Assembly: GCA_949126835.1 (NCBI GenBank)
Contig: OX421497.1
Coordinates: 28,252,742 to 28,316,741 of the forward strand
DNA: 64,000 bases
Direction: 5' to 3'
From: Anisus vortex
Taxonomy: Eukaryota > Mollusca > Gastropoda > Planorbidae
A program made the position numbers and the translations under genes. The notes below the pieces were generated by a model. The model saw only the letters and a list, made by a program, of their open reading frames with translations. It made no database searches and had not been told where the DNA came from. The first letter of the stretch is position 1. Every line of letters starts with the position of its first letter. Shown in pieces: positions 46,901 to 53,725 of this stretch.

Positions 46901-49900
46901 GTCCCCAATGCTTCAAAGTTTACAACATTGTCTTCCCGACAATCTCTAGTCCCCAATGCTTCAAAGTTTACAACATTGTCTTCCCGACAATCTCTAGTCC
47001 CCAATGCTTCAAAGTTTACAACATTGTCTTCCCGACAATCTCTAGTCCCCAATGCTTCAAAGTTTACAACATTGTCTTCCCGACAATCTCTAGTCCCCAA
47101 TGCTTCAAAGTTTACAACATTGTCTTCCCGACAATCTCTAGTCCCCAATGCTTCAAAGTTTACAACATTGTCTTCTCTACAATCTCTAGTCCCCAATGCT
47201 TCAAAGTTTACAACATTGTCTTCCCGACAATCTCTAGTCCCCAATGCTTCAACTTTTACAACATTGTCTTCCCGACAATCTCATTACATCTTAAAACCTT
47301 TCTTCTCCTCCATAGAATCCTCAATCAACATAACGTCCTTCTGACACCTTAACACTTTGTCTTCAGGACCCTCACTTTATTATAATTTTCTATGTAACCT
47401 TATCTTCCAACACTCTTTCATCCACCTCTTCAAATAGAAACTCTTCAATTAATTATTACATTAACTGTTTTATTATCTATCACCTCCACCGGATCTTTTA
47501 TTTTAATCATTGAATCTTCACTGAAGATCTCAACTTCTTTTATGACCTTTAACTCTTCAACTATGACCTCTGATTCTTTATTTGTAATTTTTAAATCCTC
47601 AACCTTGACCTCTTGTTCTGTAATTATCCCATCTGATACTTCAATACTAATTTCTTGCTCGTCCTATATAACCTTAGGTTCTTGCTTTATTTTCTCATTT
47701 CTTTCTCTCTGTCTCTCTTTTTCTTCACTTATTCCCACTCTTCTTTCTCATATTGCCTTTGTATTTCATTCTCTCTCTTTGTCTCTTCCATCTTTTTATC
47801 AATTAACTCCCCTAGCCCTACATCATCCCCTTTTAATATAATATCTTTAGCAATGTCCATCAACAATTTCAATAGCTAGCTTCCGTTGGTTTGACCTTGC
47901 ACCGTTGCCTTGATTCGCCATGTAATATCGTCTCCAGAAATTCAGGTGTTGACTACAGCACAGTACTCAGCATTTTCAAACAGGAATAAATGCAACGGTG
48001 TAATATCCGGTGCAAACGGTAAAAAAAAACACACGATAGTATACCCTTGCACAAAGGCTAAGATGAATTGCCTATGTTGACTGTTGCAAGTATGCAAAGA
48101 AGCCCAAGTAATGATGATGACAGTAAGCTCACGTGCAGTGCCGTTGCAAGGGATTTGGGGGCCCGCGGGGGGGGGGGGCTTGGCCTCTTTAGGGGCCCCT
48201 GTATTTTGACATTCGACATTATGACATGAGAAAAAAACAATTCCGACACTCCTTTGGGGGCCCCCTCTCAAGTAGGGGCCCGGGGGGACTTTCGAATTCG
48301 GACCACCCTCCCCCTCCCCTAGCTACGCCACTGCTCACGTGAGCAGTTTCGAACAGGCTAAATAGGCGATGAAACGTAGAACTTAGATGGTAACGATAGT
48401 GACAAGTTGCGACGATGACCTTTAACGGCTTCAAGAACAGCTCACCGGAAACGATTCACAAGTCCAACGTGAACCCAGGACAGCTCAGATCAAGCAATAC
48501 AGATAGGACAGATCCAGGGCAGCTTCACACTTCGACAGTTATTTCATAGGGCAATCAACGTAGATGCCCAAAGTTACCTCCTCCAAGTCAACTCACTTAT
48601 AAGCAGTTACAATAACTGCAAAAACGCCCAAAACGTAGGCTCTGTGACATGACTTGGCTAAATTCTCTGCGTCTTAAAAATGAAACTGTTGCTGCTCCAC
48701 CAAAATGTAACAGGGTTCGGATATTAAATACAACTCGTAACATTCAATGATCAAACGACGAGGTTCAATTTGGGGCAATGGTTTTAATCACTTCATGTAA
48801 TATGTAGTTGAATCACAACAGTCATGTCTCTCGTATCTCATTCGTGTCATTTGTTTCAATACTATTCAGCCCACTTTCGCCTCACTGTCCCTAAAGGACT
48901 CTTCAAATACACTATCGCAAGAAGACTGACTCTATCACTAAGCCTAGTCTGTTAGTAAATAAATAATATTACGTCAAACAATGACTTCTTGGTAACTGCT
49001 TACATGCACTTATTGAACAAACAATCTCCATATGTCATTTACGCACCAAATCAACCCTTACATGGTCGAATACAAATAAACAGTATTCCCGAATAGCTCC
49101 TATTTCATTTTTTTTTTTTTAGAAAAAAGTTCTTAATGCTACGGATTTTATGCTGGCCATTAATTAATTTGATTTTCTGCGTTAGTGGACATTTTCCATT
49201 TATTGTTCAAGTATTTCGCTTCATCTAGACACATACTTTTGAATTAATCCTACACAGTTGACGCCCTCGTTGTGTATAAACACTAATTACCAAATAGTAG
49301 AGTACTTACACATCTGCCAGTGAGCCTAAGATAAGTGATCCAGCCATCATGCCCCCCATCACGCCCATGTTGGCATAGGTTTTTAATGAAATATCATCAC
49401 ACACCATGTTCATCTGATGGAGAACGAACTAAGCCTTAGTCTAATACAATAGTTTATAAGAAACAAATAATAGCTCAGACCGATCTCATTGCACTGTTAA
49501 ATTCTATGATAATATCATGCTCTATTATTTCCATGGCTTAAGTCTTGCATTTCTATAGTGACGTGCACACTAAAAGGAATCAAGATCTTATGGTGTTTCT
49601 AAAGAACGCAATCAGTCGATTGCCTTTCATTTTACATTTGTTTTCTTCGTTTCTAACTATAAGAAATCTCTTTGTTCCTTCTAGCAGAATAGATAAGGGA
49701 CGCTGTCAGAATTGTAAGCAATATATTTAAAAAAAATGTTTTTTGCTTTTTTGTTACCAGCAGAAAATTAAGACGATTAAATTTCTTATGCGGAACATTA
49801 TAGGCTAATGTATGTATTTAAACATTTTGAATTTGGGCTTAGAATGAGTTGCCTAACCAACTTGGAAAGCAAAACAATATACCGTCATATATAATATATT

Positions 49901-51283
49901 AATAATATATCTAATGAAAAAAGCAAGACTAATATAAAACCACGGATAAGCTTATGACGCCATAATCTTCTGCAAAACTTGAGCGCCTGTTAAATATAAG
50001 ATATGACACCTGTATACTTTCACAATATCGTAATGTGATTTATTTTATATTGCCAGAATATTAGTCAGTTAAAGTTTTATTCATTCCAAAGTTATTTGAT
50101 AAATTTTCACAAACCTCTGTAACAAATGTGGAGTGAAAAATGTCTTGACTGTAAACCCATTTGTGACATTTGTGTGTTTGATTTTTCCATTCACCCTGTA
50201 TGTCATCCTTCATATACATGTCACACTGTGAGTACATATTTTTCTCTCTCAGCCATGGGATTGATTTATTGATGAGTTCATCATGCCACGGGCCTTGACT
50301 TTTGTACGTGTCATTGTCCAGTTCAAGAATGGCGCACCTATAGATTTTACAAAATAACAATTACAATATTTAATTTTAAAAATCCATATTTTGTTTTGCC
50401 GCCGAACGTTTTTGCACTGGATATTTTGGTGTCTTCTGAGTGGAAGCTGTTTGGTTAATATTTTTTTTTTCAACTGGAATTATAACGTTAAAAAAAGAAA
50501 TTATCCAATTGAAATAAGAATATAATAACTAAAAAGCTTAAAAAAACATGTCAAGATGATAGTAAATAAAATTTAGAGTAAGCAAAACCATGATAATTCT
50601 TACTTCCACTAGACGGTCAGTGAAATAAAAGCCACTTGGCCTAAATTGATATGAAACATTTTTAACAAAGAAATATAAGACAATAAGATATGTCTTCAGT
50701 TCTAGAAATATAGTTTAAGTTACCAAAAACCTATCCAGGTTTTTAAATATTCTTTTTTATTTTAGCTTTTTAAAAGACCTATTATAAGTTTTACTGTAAT
50801 TTGTATTTATTAAATTGAATTAGACTCTATACATTATTATTATAATAGTTTCTATACATTATTTTGTTGCAGCTTTAAACTGAAAAAAAAAGTCCAATGG
50901 AAATTGTGGGTTTTAATGACAGAATTATCATTTAATGGTCGAGAAAACTATCTCATATTTGTTAAATTGTTCCATAAAATGAGAATAATTACGTTGAACA
51001 TTATAAACTGAGTTTGCGAATGAATTTTAAATAGAACTAATAAGTATGCTTTATTCTTTTGTAACATTTGAAATGAATCATCGTTGCATCTTTTAATGCG
51101 TGTCATTAAGTACTGTCATGTCAATCATTATAAGCCCTACCTATGTTCAGGAACGGCCATTATAAACACAGACATCAAAATCTGAAAGGCTTCTGGTATA
51201 GATACCAAACAGGTCAGAAGAAACATCCGCTTCTGGTATGTCCCGAAATCTCCCAGCGCGTGGATGACGTCATCAAATTTCAT
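25698..51283 (-). CDS. SLC22-type organic ion transporter gene (nine exons)
   Basis: This is the one host gene in the window. SLC22 proteins are 12-TM plasma-membrane carriers for organic cations, anions or carnitine. Exons on the minus strand: 51283-51141, 50337-50115, 49413-49310, 42364-42210, 41662-41494, 41372-41157, 29832-29606, 26228-26047 and 25849-25698. All junctions are GT-AG and every phase joins, giving about 523 codons, close to the family length. Hallmarks: N-terminal MKFDDV; a glycosylated loop (NKS, NQT); the motif GSLADV-IGRKK across exons 3-4; ELVGPSKR; ESPRWL; VYYGLSLN; LDRVGRK; AEIFPTVMRN; LLPETANR. Introns 3 (6.9 kb) and 6 (11.3 kb) are full of transposons. Substrate cannot be told. 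A second exon 8-9 pair lies downstream. Confidence 0.92.
26047..26228 (-). CDS. SLC22-like transporter, exon 8a
   Basis: The 182-bp exon has a CTAACAG acceptor and a GTAGGT donor. It encodes TSWITMVLSLVGKFGAS, YIYAAEIFPTVMRNSGLG and ARFGGIIAPYVADI, that is TM10 and the conserved cytoplasmic loop. It completes the codon begun in exon 7 (G plus GT) and ends in phase 0, joining exon 9a over a 197-bp intron. Confidence 0.9.
26882..26923. repeat. Direct repeat, left copy (acccaaacgagttattt)
   Basis: acccaaacgagttattt followed by taatg-atgttaca recurs at 29117-29157 in the same orientation. The two copies bracket the Ty3 remnant and the cysteine-rich remnant. They may be pieces of LTRs. Confidence 0.6.
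27121..28060 (+). pseudogene. Ty3-type gag and integrase zinc-domain remnant
   Basis: Within 27516-27776 the frame gives a capsid-like stretch of the type found in Ty3 gag and SCAN domains: YILRILKKSDGQTHLDFVRM, EKPHNLKLMEEFLN and VRTHIEIR. After about 100 bases the sequence reads TGHMGV and, further on, GLRRDVEQYCK with a following Cys-rich stretch, matching the HHCC zinc domain at the N-terminus of integrase. Several shifts and stops are present. Protease and RT are not seen between them. Gag followed directly by integrase would fit a Gmr1-like order, as in the element at 34-38 kb, but a deletion could give the same picture. It lies in transporter intron 7 in antisense. Confidence 0.6.
28150..29115 (+). 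pseudogene. Unrecognised degenerate coding remnant with cysteine-rich end
   Basis: Open stretches in changing frames can be read: PLEQYSLEFGIYMLSRGIEP at 28183, then a broken part, then a segment with many cysteines between 28790 and 28990 (CPTVCPEK; STCYKCESGCDMFTESCFRC). The cysteine spacing recalls EGF-like or similar disulfide-rich repeats of secreted or receptor proteins. Frameshifts and stops make it non-functional. I do not recognise the family. It could be a captured host fragment in a retroelement or a host pseudogene. Confidence 0.4.
29117..29157. repeat. Direct repeat, right copy (acccaaacgagttattt)
   Basis: Partner of 26882-26923. About 2.2 kb separates the copies. Confidence 0.6.
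29606..29832 (-). CDS. SLC22-like transporter, exon 7
   Basis: The 227-bp exon starts after a GTCTCAG acceptor and ends at a GAAG/GTCATA donor, a weaker donor than the others. It encodes FVNYMVYYGLSLN, the acidic short loop, FFLAAIVEVLACILCL, and LLDRVGRKLLLCLSM, covering TM7-9 and the second copy of the MFS loop motif. It completes a W codon from exon 6 and leaves one base for exon 8a or 8b, both of which fit. Confidence 0.9.
30155..30250 (-). repeat. SINE family B body fragment
   Basis: ggaaacggcatactggtg, ttaccagcacaat and cctttactttacctcaa recur in order in the full copy at 63335-63596. Diverged and truncated. Confidence 0.5.
30761..31030. repeat. Tandem repeat, 92-bp unit, about 2.9 copies
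   Basis: Units begin tatttacgtatctagatt at 30761, 30853 and 30945. Each contains cctcgatttagacctaaa and aaatgtatgctaggacc. Copies 1 and 2 are closest. It lies in transporter intron 6. Confidence 0.9.
31350..31850 (-). pseudogene. LINE C-terminal fragment after RNase H
   Basis: The minus strand gives RTGHNRLKNKHFGASEMCPC, then AEHVLQTCPPY, ending AQFITTVGLVV and stop. This Cys/His tail follows RNase H in I/Jockey-type LINEs of molluscs. Upstream, an ERWSELLQNNP stretch is readable at about 31660. The rest of the element is missing on the far side of 31850, where an LTR-like stretch begins. Confidence 0.7.
31853..32430 (+). promoter_or_regulatory. LTR-like promoter stretch (CRE, TATA, poly(A) signal)
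   Basis: In order: an inverted CCAAT word (cattgg, 32170), a CRE (TGACGTCA, 32195-32202), a TATA box (atatataa, 32231) and AATAAA (32373-32378). A 43-bp direct duplication starting cccgcgaaa lies just before (32066 and 32109). Promoter, start and poly(A) signal within 200 bases is the layout of an LTR. Clear TG...CA ends and a target duplication were not found, so the call is tentative. Confidence 0.4.
32460..33480 (+). pseudogene. GC-rich LINE 5' region, probable ORF1 remnant
   Basis: This stretch is much richer in G+C than its surroundings and holds two overlapping arginine-rich frames (32870-33322, 33213-33437). It leads straight into an AP-endonuclease start at 33487, so it most likely is the 5' UTR and ORF1 of that LINE. 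No zinc knuckle is visible. The identity of ORF1 is inferred from position only. Confidence 0.45.
33487..33690 (+). pseudogene. LINE endonuclease N-terminal fragment
   Basis: With one frameshift the plus strand reads NVNGLVPKSHEIHKLLADYE then FQEIKLFDQRMPYFTWYQAF, the N-terminal strand and catalytic E of an AP-endonuclease. It stops near 33685. The same LINE resumes at 37950 (SSDHIGHRPW, the SDH motif). The endonuclease centre is lost and the Gmr1-like element sits in the gap. Confidence 0.72.
33686..33760. repeat. Tandem repeat, 25-bp unit, three copies
   Basis: Units at 33686, 33711 and 33736 begin tagttctg or tagttttg and share gcaataactct. It sits exactly at the end of the endonuclease fragment. 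Confidence 0.9.
34014..35801 (-). pseudogene. Gmr1-like Ty3 pol: integrase tail, RT and RNase H
   Basis: The 486-codon frame (35801-34341) starts with the end of integrase (helix rich in K/E, then GDKALLKL at 42, WLGPYDVV at 60 and FHINNLKKY at 86), and then enters RT: LDMAKGYYQV (267-276), FGLVNAPATF (302-311), YLDD (328-331), and the start of RNase H (VVLTDAS). A TGA at 34341-34343 interrupts RNase H; the same frame continues to 34014 with VEREALDVVW, TDHKPLS and ADLLSRCG. Integrase before RT is the reverse of normal Ty3/Gypsy order and is the mark of Gmr1-type elements. The integrase core is absent: the frame begins at a deletion junction. Confidence 0.88.
35755..36427 (-). pseudogene. Gag of the Gmr1-like element, broken
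   Basis: The frame opens at 36427 with ETYALYINYGKELGYSSKEL then a K/E-rich coiled coil, shifts several times, and gives capsid-like stretches: FNEKDGSIDTFLKKFEMEME (about 35985), LLGKSFTGDI, and DYASVKEQLLRHFGSTEEAY (about 35845). Directly after EEAYR the sequence changes to the integrase tail, so a deletion has removed the rest of gag, protease and most of integrase. Confidence 0.8.
36480..37570 (-). other. Leader of the Gmr1-like element, no gene
   Basis: Between the primer site and gag there is about 1.1 kb without a long frame on the sense strand. Short repeated words (ttccgaattcacc, gttgattttcaata) occur near 37480-37570. Confidence 0.6.
37573..37582 (-). promoter_or_regulatory. Primer binding site, lysine tRNA-like
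   Basis: The minus strand reads TGGCGCCCAA five bases after the LTR. These ten bases match the start of primer sites complementary to the 3' end of lysine tRNA (Lys1,2); the match ends there. Confidence 0.6.
37588..37949 (-). repeat. 5' LTR of the Gmr1-like element
   Basis: The 362-bp block begins TGTGAGGATT and ends AACGGTCACA in sense direction, the TG...CA form of LTRs. A TATA word (ctatataaac) lies at about 37750 and ATTAAA follows about 40 bases later. The LINE resumes directly beyond it at 37950. Confidence 0.75.
37950..40400 (+). pseudogene. LINE RT and RNase H, decayed (same element as 33487-33690)
   Basis: Plus strand, several frames: SSDHIGHRPW (end of endonuclease), linker helices, RCQAGKAPGADRIANELITH and YRPISLTSCVGK (RT fingers), FKQAYERVW (motif A, 38830), LLFADDLVIW (motif C, 38925), FLGVTLDRKLSLYDH, and an RNase H open frame at 39448-39783 (VFTDGSATGG, YEAEMEAIRHAI, VVFTDALS), a TAG in the IPGHAG block, then GNEIEDSLAKRG and the tail CRNCREAVEKVDHVLASCP. 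Part of the RT between motifs A and C, including motif B, is deleted. G+C is higher than the surroundings. I/Ingi-like by RNase H. Confidence 0.85.
40874..40920. repeat. (TA)n microsatellite
   Basis: An almost pure TA run in intron 6. Confidence 0.95.
41157..41372 (-). CDS. SLC22-like transporter, exon 6
   Basis: The 216-bp exon follows a TAATCAG acceptor and ends at a GTGAGA donor. It begins LLNESPRWLISRNRLKEA, the large cytoplasmic loop after TM6, where the usual PESPRWL motif has N for P, and ends in TM7 (LLFRCLIVFFLW). It has no long open frame of its own because a downstream stop is close, so it is easy to miss. Confidence 0.9.
41494..41662 (-). CDS. SLC22-like transporter, exon 5
   Basis: The 169-bp exon follows a TCTACAG acceptor and ends at GTAAGT. 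It encodes GMELVGPSKRKYAGMVREYF and the next two membrane segments (CAGNFILVGIAYFLRDWNYL, then LSCPNLLIMSYF). ELVGPSKR is an SLC22 signature. Confidence 0.92.
42210..42364 (-). CDS. SLC22-like transporter, exon 4
   Basis: The 155-bp exon follows TTTGTTTAG and ends at GTAATT. It begins IGRKKILLLGTAGQFACSLA, the second half of the MFS loop motif between TM2 and TM3, and continues through FVTSYIPFVILKFLANFFGS. Confidence 0.92.
42790..43575 (+). pseudogene. LINE reverse transcriptase fragment in intron 3
   Basis: The frame 42843-43484 encodes the linker (NILARWAEHFNCVLNMPSTI) and RT fingers: SSGKAPGADSIPSEIY, HLYKRKGNRQACDNHRGISL, GLLPESQCSFRKEKGT. At 43478 a five-base TGATC duplication shifts the frame; it goes on with FAARQMQEKCQ and VDLTKAFDN (motif A) to 43575, where the element stops abruptly beside an LTR remnant. 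It lies antisense to the transporter. It belongs to a different LINE family from the others in the window; the clade is uncertain. Confidence 0.85.
43580..43727 (-). repeat. Partial 3' LTR of the 43.6-49.1 kb element
   Basis: acgcaccatttttaacctta at 43706-43725 and tgcacctattgaatacac upstream of it match, with differences, the start of the LTR at 48706-49062 (acgcaccaaatcaaccctta; tgcacttattgaacaaac). Only the first third is present; the other end is lost at the LINE border. Confidence 0.55.
44420..45362 (-). pseudogene. Gag-like protein copy 1, with diverged 16-residue repeats
   Basis: Starts at the ATG at 45362 (MEDKTDV, then GKEYGMIPKSDLADFVEKKM) and enters a strongly charged coiled coil built on an EEKIRKEKEKE pattern (about 45250-45130). 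It is broken by stops, then opens again at 44884-44420. That last part holds four diverged copies of a 16-residue unit, for example GTIDCRKDNVMRIEEL and GTIDCQKDNVIRAEVL. The N-terminus resembles the gag start of the Gmr1-like element at 36427. Function beyond gag is unknown. Confidence 0.6.
45363..46210. other. Interior of the LTR element, no clear gene
   Basis: A 62-codon minus frame at 46039-45851 contains repeated KVEG and QRTFEDIG-like words, possibly a decayed part of the same gag family. Otherwise no motif. Confidence 0.35.
46211..46436. repeat. Tandem duplication, 113-bp unit
   Basis: Units at 46211-46323 and 46324-46436 both start ggcaaacgtgcatcgatga and contain gtaggccttgatctacgtca. 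They differ at few positions. Confidence 0.92.
46717..47290 (-). pseudogene. Gag-like protein copy 2: eight near-identical 16-residue repeats
   Basis: The frame 47244-46717 is built from the unit GTRDCREDNVVNFEAL, repeated with hardly any change, then degenerates (LGIRNCWKDIEV) into an acidic tail and WKWSGGS. At DNA level it is a 48-bp minisatellite with unit starts at 46887, 46935 and every 48 bases to 47223, plus a partial one at 47271. The minus strand is taken as coding because the diverged units in copy 1 (44.4-44.7 kb) keep the D-C-R/Q-x-D-N pattern on that strand and because the LTR points this way. The opposite strand is also open, a trivial result of a stop-free 48-bp unit. Confidence 0.7.
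46887..47285. repeat. 48-bp minisatellite, 8.3 units
   Basis: Units start cccgacaatctctagtcccc. Units 1-6 are virtually identical; unit 7 has tct for ccg near its start and unit 8 has an acttt change. High identity implies recent homogenisation. Confidence 0.95.
47291..47935 (-). pseudogene. Gag-like protein copy 2, N-terminal part
   Basis: Minus strand: MDIAKDIILKGDDVGLGELI, then DKKMEETKRENEIQRQYEKE, an interrupted coiled coil, and acidic stretches (DEQEISIEVSDGIITEQEVK; KEVEIFSEDSMIKIKDPVEV). Frames change several times. It leads into the 16-residue repeats. Same architecture as copy 1. Confidence 0.55.
48136..48333. mobile_element. hAT-type MITE with 8-bp target duplication
   Basis: The 198-bp element has ends cagtgccgttgcaaggg and cccctagctacgccactg, imperfect inverted repeats, flanked by CTCACGTG at 48128-48135 and 48334-48341. 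The inside is rich in G and C runs (gggggcccgcgggg; ggggcccggggg). No coding frame. It is inserted in the leader of the LTR element. Confidence 0.85.
48706..49062 (-). repeat. LTR (357 bp) with adjacent primer-site-like sequence
   Basis: In sense direction it begins TGTAAGGGTT and ends AACCCTGTTACA, so its ends are inverted and of TG...CA form. Three bases further in the sense direction is TGGTGGAGCAGC, which begins with the TGG expected of a primer site; the tRNA is not identified. Confidence 0.75.
49310..49413 (-). CDS. SLC22-like transporter, exon 3
   Basis: The 104-bp exon follows a CCATCAG acceptor and ends at GTAAGT. It encodes MNMVCDDISLKTYANMGVMG and GGMMAGSLILGSLADV, which is the end of the extracellular loop and TM2, with the first half of the GxxxDxxGRK motif. 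Confidence 0.92.
50115..50337 (-). CDS. SLC22-like transporter, exon 2
   Basis: The 223-bp exon follows CTATAG and ends at a GTTTGT donor. It encodes the large extracellular loop between TM1 and TM2 (CAILELDNDTYKSQGPWHDE; CDMYMKDDIQGEWKNQTHKC), with cysteines and two N-glycosylation sites (NKS, NQT), ending HSTFVTE. The reading frame continues to a stop past the donor, so it is not a complete gene. Confidence 0.92.
51141..51283 (-). CDS. SLC22-like transporter, exon 1 with start codon
   Basis: The 143-bp coding part starts at ATG 51283 (MKFDDVIHALGDFGTYQKRM), with A at -3, and covers TM1 (FLLTCLVSIPEAFQILMSVF) to AVPEH. The donor is GTAGGG at 51140. The MxFDD start and the xFGxYQ motif are the standard SLC22 beginning. 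The 5' UTR and promoter could not be defined. Confidence 0.92.
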
Positions 51284-52074
51284 TTTCGTTTTACACACTT
51301 TGGACCACTTCACATCTCAGTTCACTGAACCTAAAAGCAGTATTGAAAAAAAATGCAACAACAACAACATCTTCACTTTAAAATAACACAATCTTATTAG
51401 AACAATAGGGAATAAGTCTCTTTAGAGTTATTCCTTTATTTGTATGTTAATGTCAATTAAATATATCACAAAAGCCGTCGTCATGAACTTAACGGATAAG
51501 AATGGTATTCATTTTTTTAAATTTATGCTCGTAGAAATATAAAAATCTTATCTTATATTATTGTTTTACTAGTAGTTATTCCCGTCAAAATGACGGAGAA
51601 ATGAATCATTACAATGTGTTTTGAAAAGAGAGAAAGAAAAAAAACAATATTACAGTAAAAACTATAGTGAAAACGCTTCTTTCGGTATTTAGTTCTTTGT
51701 TCTTGTTTATTGTTTATCGTTTACGGTCGCCCTAGTCCTGGAACATACACAAGAATTTTTGCCGTGAAGGTTATGGTATCAAATAATATATAACGGTTGT
51801 GTTGGCTCGACTAATATTAAACTAACCATAATATTATTAAAATTTTAAAAAAAAACATGCACAAATACCAAACTATAAAAAAAGTAAATAATAAAAAAGT
51901 AGGTAATATTTCTCAGTAAGGGATACTCCAGTCCCACCACAATAAATAAACAACATAATTTGAAAGCAAGGGAAAACTCCGGACACCAATAAAATTCACA
52001 AATTGAAAGCATTTCGAAAGGGACATCACTCTATATTTTTAATGGCGATTCGGTTTATAAACTTTAAATAATTA
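51284..52074. other. Upstream of the transporter start, no gene seen
   Basis: AT-rich. The promoter and any 5' UTR exon must lie here or further up, but no convincing TATA or initiator element stands out. Confidence 0.45.
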
Positions 52075-53725
52075 ATAATAATAATATTTGTATAGCGCTG
52101 CCAACAAACATAGTGTAAGCTCAGAGCGCGTTTAACATACAACTAAGAATACGGATATTACCCTGGACCAGGTGACAGAGCTAAATTGATGATTAAAAAA
52201 AAAGACAAAACAAATAAATGTAGCATTAACCGACCCAACCCATAAATAAGACAGTAAGTTTCTAAAGCATGTTAAATGTTATCTAAGGTAAATATTGAAA
52301 TAATGAGATATTAAGTTCTTTTTGAAAGTAACAGTAGAGCTTGTTCGCCTCAGTTGAATGGGAAGTTGATTCCACACCTTCGGACCGGATACTGAGAAGG
52401 CTCTAAGGTCAACGGTCGTCAAAGAGAAACGGGGCTCTTCCAGAAGCGATGAGTTTGTAGAACGAAGTGTTCTTTGCGGGACATAAGGTGTGATTAGTGC
52501 CTTGAAATAGGATGGAAACTCGTTGTTAAAAATGCACTGATGGCAAAGTAGCGCCACTTTATACTCAATTCTGGCTTTCACGGGGAGCCAGTGGAGCAAG
52601 CGTAGAAGGGTAGTTCCCGAGTCTCTTTTAGACTTGCACATAACCAAACGCGCAGTACTGTTCTGTATTCGCTGTAGCCTGGCGATTTTATCCTCGGGCA
52701 GGCCGGCTAGCAGGACGTTACAATAGTCGATACGCGAAAGTATCAGGGCGACTGCCAGTGTCTTTGCAGAATCAGTGGACAAATAGGGTCGTATTTGGCC
52801 GAGTCTACGCATCTGTAGATATAGACCTCTGCACATAAGAAAAATATGAAGGTCGAAAGACAGCGTGGGATCCAATAAAACACCAAGATTCCTCACTTTG
52901 TTAACAAATGGCACTTTACAGTTTATCACAGTGATAGATTCTGGACCAGTGAATTTGGCCAAATTACTATTGGTTCCAATTCTGATTATCTCTGTCTTTT
53001 CCTCATTCATTTTAAGCCCGTTTCTTCCCGACCACGAATAGACATCGGCGATTGCACAACTGACTTTTGTATCGAGTCGAGGGGCCTCAAGAGGGACCGT
53101 ATGATCGTACAGTTGTGTGTCATCAGCGTAGAAGTGATAAGATAAATCGAACGGTTTGATGACCTGGCCGAGTGGATACACGTACATAGCAAACATCACT
53201 GGTCCCAGAACAGATCCCTGTGGCACTCCATATTTTAGCGTTGAAGGTGCCGAGACGAACTCATCTATAGCAATACTTTGAGTGCGCTCAGACAGGTATG
53301 ACCTAAACCAACGAAGAACACAGCCTGAGCAGCCAAATTTAAATGTGGTTGCAAACATGTCAATCAGGATCTCATGATCAAGAGTGTCAAAAGCGGCAGA
53401 TAGGTCGAGCATTGCCAGAATAGACACATGACCCGACTCCGATGTGCATAGTAGGTCGTTGACAACCTTGACCAATGCCGTATCCGTGCTATGACTCTTT
53501 CGATAAGCGGACTGAAACTTCTCCAAGAGCCTATGCTGCTCCAAGTGAGACAATAACTGTTTTAGCACAATACGCTCCAAGACCTTCGAAAGGAATGGAA
53601 GGTTGAATACGGGCCGATAGTTTTTTAAGCACTCAGGATCGAGGCTAGGCTTCTTTAAGAGGGGCCTTACTAGTGCATGTTTCATTGATTGAGGCACAAT
53701 ACCTGTAGCTAATGAATATTAAAAC
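52075..53725 (-). CDS. CR1/L2-type LINE reverse transcriptase, open but 5' truncated
   Basis: The 472-codon frame (53697-52279) is intact through the polymerase: YRPVFNLPFLSKVLERIV, motif A LDLSAAFDTLDH (97-108), motif B GVPQGSVLGP (157-166), motif C FYADDTQLY (189-197), then the thumb (RNLGVLLDPTLSFDLHI), and the conserved end LLHWLPVKARIEYK and VSGPKVWNQLPIQLR. It starts inside RT: the frame is closed 5' of 53723, and the endonuclease and ORF1 are absent. The 3' end has gcgctatacaaat and an (ATT)n tail near 52075. Such copies cannot move alone. It lies just upstream of the transporter in the same direction. Confidence 0.9.

Larger units (their letters stand above)
43580..49062 (-). mobile_element. 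Non-autonomous LTR retrotransposon(s) carrying gag-like repeats
   Basis: A complete LTR lies at 48706-49062 and a partial one at 43580-43727, both in minus orientation, with 5 kb between. The interior codes only for gag-like segments, present twice (47935-46717 and 45362-44420), each with a charged coiled-coil N-terminal part and a block of 16-residue repeats. No protease, RT or integrase motif was found. Two related elements in tandem, or one element with an internal duplication, would both fit. It fills most of transporter intron 3. Confidence 0.6.

Noticed and set aside
46887..47285. Regular repeats that could suggest a CRISPR array
   Set aside because: Units are contiguous with no unique spacers, and the DNA is eukaryotic.
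46705..47352. A 215-codon open frame on the plus strand over the 48-bp repeats
   Set aside because: A 48-base unit without stops keeps frames open on both strands. The related diverged repeats and the LTR direction support the minus strand.
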